Positions 5,963 to 8,865 of a stretch of DNA of 8,865 nucleotides are shown here, piece after piece. The DNA comes from Chlamydiales bacterium (lineage in GTDB: Bacteria > Chlamydiota > Chlamydiia > Chlamydiales > FEN-1388), in NCBI GenBank assembly GCA_021372185.1, contig JAJFUY010000039.1, positions 1 through 8,865 of the forward strand. The letters run 5' to 3'. A program made the position numbers and the translations under genes. The notes below the pieces were generated by a model, which made no database searches, was not told the origin of the DNA, and was given only the letters and a program-made list of their open reading frames with translations. The stretch's first letter is position 1, and every line of letters begins with the position of its first letter.

Positions 5963-7285
5963 CTAAATAGTAAAGGCTTTATAAATGGTCATATAATCGG
6001 CTGTATGAGAAAGAGTGTGGCGCTGTTTTTCAGTCCAGGGGATCACATGGTCTTTTAGATAGTTTGTAAATTTTTTTGGGTCTTTTAGGCTTGCTTTTAC
6101 AGCATCAATATATCCCACTTCGCTGTCAAAAATGACAGGGTCAAAGTCCCCAAAACAGCGAAGTATGCTATTCATGAAGAGCCGAGCAATCAATCCGTTG
6201 CCTTTTAGGACAGGGTGAATTTCTATAATTTTCTTATGTGCGAAGGCGGCTATTTTAATACTTGCCAGCTTTTGAGCTTCGGCATCTAGGGGGACTTTTC
6301 GAGAAGATCCAAAGTTTCGTTCTATATGGACACTGAGTTCTTGTGCAAATTTTTTGAGGCTTTGTTTGATCTCTAAAGGGCTAATCGGGACAAAGAAACA
6401 TGCATTCCAGATTTTTCGTTCTTCTGGTGTAAAAATTCTTGTAGAGTGTGAGTCAATAAAGGCAGTTTGTGATGCATCAAAGATTTCAAAGTCTTTTTTA
6501 GAAAGACAGCGTTTGGCAATCATCTTTACATCAGCCAAACTGATAGCAGGCGTGATTGCTTTTTCCAGTGTTCGAAACTTTCCAGGCGTGAGGATATGGC
6601 CGTCTGGAAGATTCTGCATGAGTATAAAATGGAGTGTTTTGATAGTACGAATTATCTCTTTGGGTGAAGTAAAATAGTATTCAGGATTTCTGAAAATAGT
6701 CTCTTCAATATGATGGAGGGCCTTTTCATAGTTTTCAAATTTCCTGCCGTTTATTCTGAAGTGAAGTGTCCTTCCGCTAATTTGGTTAACCGTGTTGTTG
6801 CGGACAACAATTCCTTTATTTTTAAAAGTCTGTGTTTGGTCGACTGAGTCAAATGCTTTTTTACTTTCGTAGTCAGATACAGCTATTGTGGTAACAGCGT
6901 CGCAAGATATTCTTCTTTCTAAGCAGGCAGTTATGTCACAGGCTGTAGTGCCATTTCTTGCAAGCTGATGGCCGGGATTCATGAACCATGCTGTATAAGC
7001 GGGAAATGGGGGTATTTCAGTCACCATGCTGTTTGCAACAAGCATGGGTGCAATAGTGTGTGAACTATTGTGATAGATAGCGCCACCTAAGACGGGCACT
7101 ATCGGAAGAAGAGACAGGCCAACAAAAATGCCAAAAACACCCACAACTTTTGCAACAGTAACCGCGCACGACCCTATGTGTTTAATAGATCGACCTATTG
7201 AAGAGGGAACAGATACGCTCTCTTCAGTATCATTACTACTATTTGAAGAAGATGGCCAAAATTGTGATATAAAAGATGGAATCAT
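5963..7285 (-). CDS. Membrane-anchored Fic-domain-like protein with an altered active-site motif
   Basis: The 440-residue product starts at ATG 7285; the upstream ribosome site is weak. Residues 1-38 are polar and Ser-rich, and residues about 39-72 (VVGVFGIFVGLSLLPIVPVL core) form a hydrophobic membrane segment. Residues about 190-410 are helical. AAFAHKKIIEIHPVLKGNG and the following LIAR match the core of Fic domains. Fic enzymes transfer AMP or related groups to hydroxyl side chains. Here the signature HxFx[D/E]GNGRxxR reads HPVLKGNGLIAR (357-368). The catalytic H357, the G-N-G loop and the last R368 are kept, but F is V359, the metal-binding acid is K361 and the first R is L365. AMPylation may be lost or replaced by another activity. 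It is first of a minus-strand series with a candidate promoter at 7310-7339. A host-directed role is inferred from the context. Confidence 0.8.
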   Translation of the reverse strand: MIPSFISQFWPSSSNSSNDTEESVSVPSSIGRSIKHIGSCAVTVAKVVGVFGIFVGLSLLPIVPVLGGAIYHNSSHTIAPMLVANSMVTEIPPFPAYTAWFMNPGHQLARNGTTACDITACLERRISCDAVTTIAVSDYESKKAFDSVDQTQTFKNKGIVVRNNTVNQISGRTLHFRINGRKFENYEKALHHIEETIFRNPEYYFTSPKEIIRTIKTLHFILMQNLPDGHILTPGKFRTLEKAITPAISLADVKMIAKRCLSKKDFEIFDASQTAFIDSHSTRIFTPEERKIWNACFFVPISPLEIKQSLKKFAQELSVHIERNFGSSRKVPLDAEAQKLASIKIAAFAHKKIIEIHPVLKGNGLIARLFMNSILRCFGDFDPVIFDSEVGYIDAVKASLKDPKKFTNYLKDHVIPWTEKQRHTLSHTADYMTIYKAFTI

Positions 7286-7309
7286 GCAAATCTTAAGAAA
7301 TAAGAGGAC

Positions 7310-7339
7310 ATGATAAGGTAACTAACTATTATGATTCAA
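7310..7339 (-). promoter_or_regulatory. Candidate sigma70 promoter of the Fic-like gene series
   Basis: On the minus strand TTGAAT (7339-7334) and TATCAT (7315-7310) are spaced by 18 nt, matching the -35 and -10 consensus at 4 and 5 of 6 bases. Transcription would begin near 7303, about 18 nt before the ATG. The intergenic DNA is AT-rich, so a chance match is possible. Confidence 0.35.
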
Positions 7340-7387
7340 TTAATTAGATAATCGCCGATTTATTCCATCTCATCCTGACCCTTTTCA

Positions 7388-7714
7388 TTAATGATCAATA
7401 GAGAAAAAATCATTTAGATTAATGATGTGTGAAAAAAATTGACTGTCCTCGAGTGAGTCGCTCACCCCATTTACATGTATAAGAACGGTCCTGTACGAAA
7501 AATTTTTCGGAAGACGAAGTCGTTTAATTTTATCTTGCATCTCGCTAATTATTTTTGTGTCGATTTGATTTTTTGAATATCGTATCTCACAAATGTATAG
7601 CGTGTTATGCTGAGTTTGAATCATATAGTCGATTTGACAGCCACTTTGTTTTTTCGTTTTACGTTGGAAAAAAGGATTGTCACAGAGAACCTCATTTAGA
7701 TGTATCTGAACCAC
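7388..7714 (-). pseudogene. C-terminal fragment of an AAA-type ATPase with a PD-(D/E)XK-like domain
   Basis: The 108 residues from GTG 7714 to TAA 7388-7390 match the tail of stand-alone ATPases of the DUF234/DUF4143-like group. In these an N-terminal P-loop ATPase of about 250 residues precedes a nuclease-like fold. The visible part is GCQIDYMIQTQHNTLYICEI, which gives D29 and E43 of a D...ExK pattern, with the usual K replaced by R45. It continues with LRLPKNFSYRTVLIHVNGV, a conserved closing segment of these proteins. Walker A and B motifs are missing. Upstream the frame runs without a start signal into an unrelated gene fragment on the opposite strand, so truncation near 7715 is likely. 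The family call comes from memory of the motif pattern. The fragment is probably non-functional. Confidence 0.55.
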
Positions 7715-8095
7715 TTTTTTAAAGAGCGTGTGTGTCTCTTGGGAGACGCGGGGTATTGCCCATCACCAATGTCAGGTCAAGGTACAAGTCTTGCACTTAT
7801 CGGAGCCTACGTTCTTGCAGGAGAGTTAGCGTTAGCTAAAGGTGATTATCGAGTAGCCTTTACTAGGTATGAACAAGAGATGCGTCCATTTATACAAGCC
7901 AATCAAGAGCTTGGAATCCAGGCAGCAAAAACATTTCGGTCTCAATCCAAAAAAAGCCCTCTATCATGGTTGCAAGGTCAAATAATCCGATTGATACCTG
8001 GTAGCGTCATTCAATGGCTTGTCAAAAGATCAGGTAAACGCATCGCACGTGCTGCAAGCTCTATTACGCTTAAAGACTACGGCAGTCTTATCTGA
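7700..8095 (+). pseudogene. C-terminal fragment of a group A FAD-dependent monooxygenase
   Basis: The frame begins with ATG 7700 directly after an in-frame TAG and encodes 131 residues. RVCLLGDAGYCPSPMSGQG, then TSLALIGAYVLAGEL (residues about 10-43), is the conserved GD motif that binds the FAD ribityl chain in PHBH/TetX-like flavin monooxygenases. The following AF.RYEQEMRPFIQANQ is also typical of that family's C-terminal helix. The Rossmann GxGxxG, the DG motif and about 250 N-terminal residues are absent. The start overlaps by 15 nt the truncated ATPase on the opposite strand, so two broken genes meet here. The stop at 8095 lies 14 nt from the convergent OTU gene. It cannot be an active enzyme alone. 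Confidence 0.75.
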
Positions 8096-8109
8096 CTCGG
8101 GCACAATTC

Positions 8110-8865
8110 TTATTTTGTAACCTCGGCTTTTTCGTAGTGGTTAAAGCCGTTGTAGTAGATACAGACGATGTCTTTGGCGGTTACCTTTTTTAAGTCTATG
8201 GGCATCATGCCTTCGGGCGTAATTTCTGCGTGCTCAAGCTGATTTCGAGAGGCTCCCCAGCCGGGTTGAAAGAGAATAACTCTTTTATTTAAAGAATCGG
8301 CAATTGCAATCAGTTCATCCTGCAATAGATACTGGCCTACGTCTTGTAAACAGGTTAAATAAGCCTCGAACACCTTTTCGTCATGGATACAATCTCTTAT
8401 GAGAGCTTCAAGTTTGTGCTCGAGCTCTGCTATCTGTTTATTTTCTGGTGGGTGTAGCTGGTAGTCTTTTAGCTCTTTTTCTATGGCTTTAAGTTCGCTA
8501 TCTTGGGTGATTGCTTCTTCAGTCTTCCCTTGTGTTTGCAAGTCTGCTCTTTTTGCAGAAATACGGTCTTGAATGGCTGATTTTTGTGCCTGTACCAAAT
8601 CCTTCAAATAGTCTTTGCGTTCATTTCTCAAAGTGGCTAATTCTTGGCGAAAACCTGTAATTTGACCAAGTGCATTTTGAACGCTTGGGTTATTAGAAAA
8701 AGCAGCAGGAGCATTGCCTTGAAGATAGTCTGTTAATACCTGAACGATTCTTTGTGGCACTTTTTTCTCTATACGCATCTTCCGTAGCTCATTACAAAAA
8801 GTCTCACGCACTTTTGCACCATCGGCCAGATACTGGTTATTTTTGGGCTCTCCGATAAGGGCGTG
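8110..8865 (-). CDS. OTU-like cysteine protease (deubiquitinase-like), C-terminal part, 5' end off the window
   Basis: The frame is open to the window edge, so 251 residues of the C-terminal part are seen; a GTG at 8811 is internal, not the start. The first residues in view (HALIGEP..., then ADGAKVRETFCNELRKM) fit the segment just after the OTU catalytic D-G-x-C motif, which would lie just outside. A charged insert of about 100 residues follows (KADLQ/ELKAIEKELKDYQ type, coiled-coil-like). Then come VGQYLLQDELIAIADSLNKR and VILFQ, and the closing DIVCIYYNGFNHYEKAEV with the catalytic histidine at 8137-8139. OTU proteases hydrolyse ubiquitin linkages. In bacteria lacking ubiquitin they are typically secreted effectors acting in the host. 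The long insert between the Cys and His parts is unusual. The nucleophile itself is not seen, so activity is unproven. Confidence 0.75.
   Translation of the reverse strand, partial: HALIGEPKNNQYLADGAKVRETFCNELRKMRIEKKVPQRIVQVLTDYLQGNAPAAFSNNPSVQNALGQITGFRQELATLRNERKDYLKDLVQAQKSAIQDRISAKRADLQTQGKTEEAITQDSELKAIEKELKDYQLHPPENKQIAELEHKLEALIRDCIHDEKVFEAYLTCLQDVGQYLLQDELIAIADSLNKRVILFQPGWGASRNQLEHAEITPEGMMPIDLKKVTAKDIVCIYYNGFNHYEKAEVTK

Overview
The window looks like an accessory, effector-rich segment of a moderately AT-rich genome. Its owner is probably an intracellular or protist-associated gammaproteobacterium of the Legionella/Coxiella type. The reasons are a mevalonate kinase with a G-S-G-L-G-D-C third GHMP motif, a cysteine-protease-like/ankyrin protein, a membrane-anchored Fic-like protein and an OTU-type deubiquitinase-like protein, mixed with broken genes and an IS110 remnant. 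Taxonomy is inferred from gene content only. Some Chlamydiae and other amoeba symbionts carry similar sets.

Layout: 1-352 is GC-richer non-coding DNA with short repeats and hairpins. 383-2257 (+) encodes a 624-residue candidate effector: a basic N-terminus with a bipartite NLS-like motif, a Cys-His-Asp protease-like domain, and seven ankyrin repeats. 2258-3669 is a gene-poor, rearranged stretch. It holds a trio of hairpins (2265-2361), a roughly 320-bp inverted element made of two diverged three-hairpin units (2428-2746), a structured tract with a 19-bp direct repeat (2746-2951), the C-terminal remnant of an IS110-family transposase (2952-3137, minus), the tail of an unidentified + strand gene (to 3378) and a strong hairpin terminator (3495-3518).

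3670-7285 is a three-gene minus-strand series with 63- and 43-nt gaps: a Fic-like membrane protein, an unrecognised helical protein with a coiled coil, and mevalonate kinase. They may be co-transcribed from a candidate promoter at 7310-7339. After that, two truncated genes meet head to head at about 7700-7715: the C-terminus of an ATPase with a PD-(D/E)XK-like domain (minus) and the C-terminus of a group A FAD monooxygenase (plus). An OTU-domain gene (minus) runs off the right edge.

Functionally, three proteins (ankyrin/protease, Fic-like, OTU) are candidates for acting on host proteins. Mevalonate kinase belongs to isoprenoid precursor synthesis. The most unusual non-coding signal is the inverted pair of three-hairpin units. 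Their stems differ in sequence but keep the same architecture, and they lie beside the IS110 remnant.
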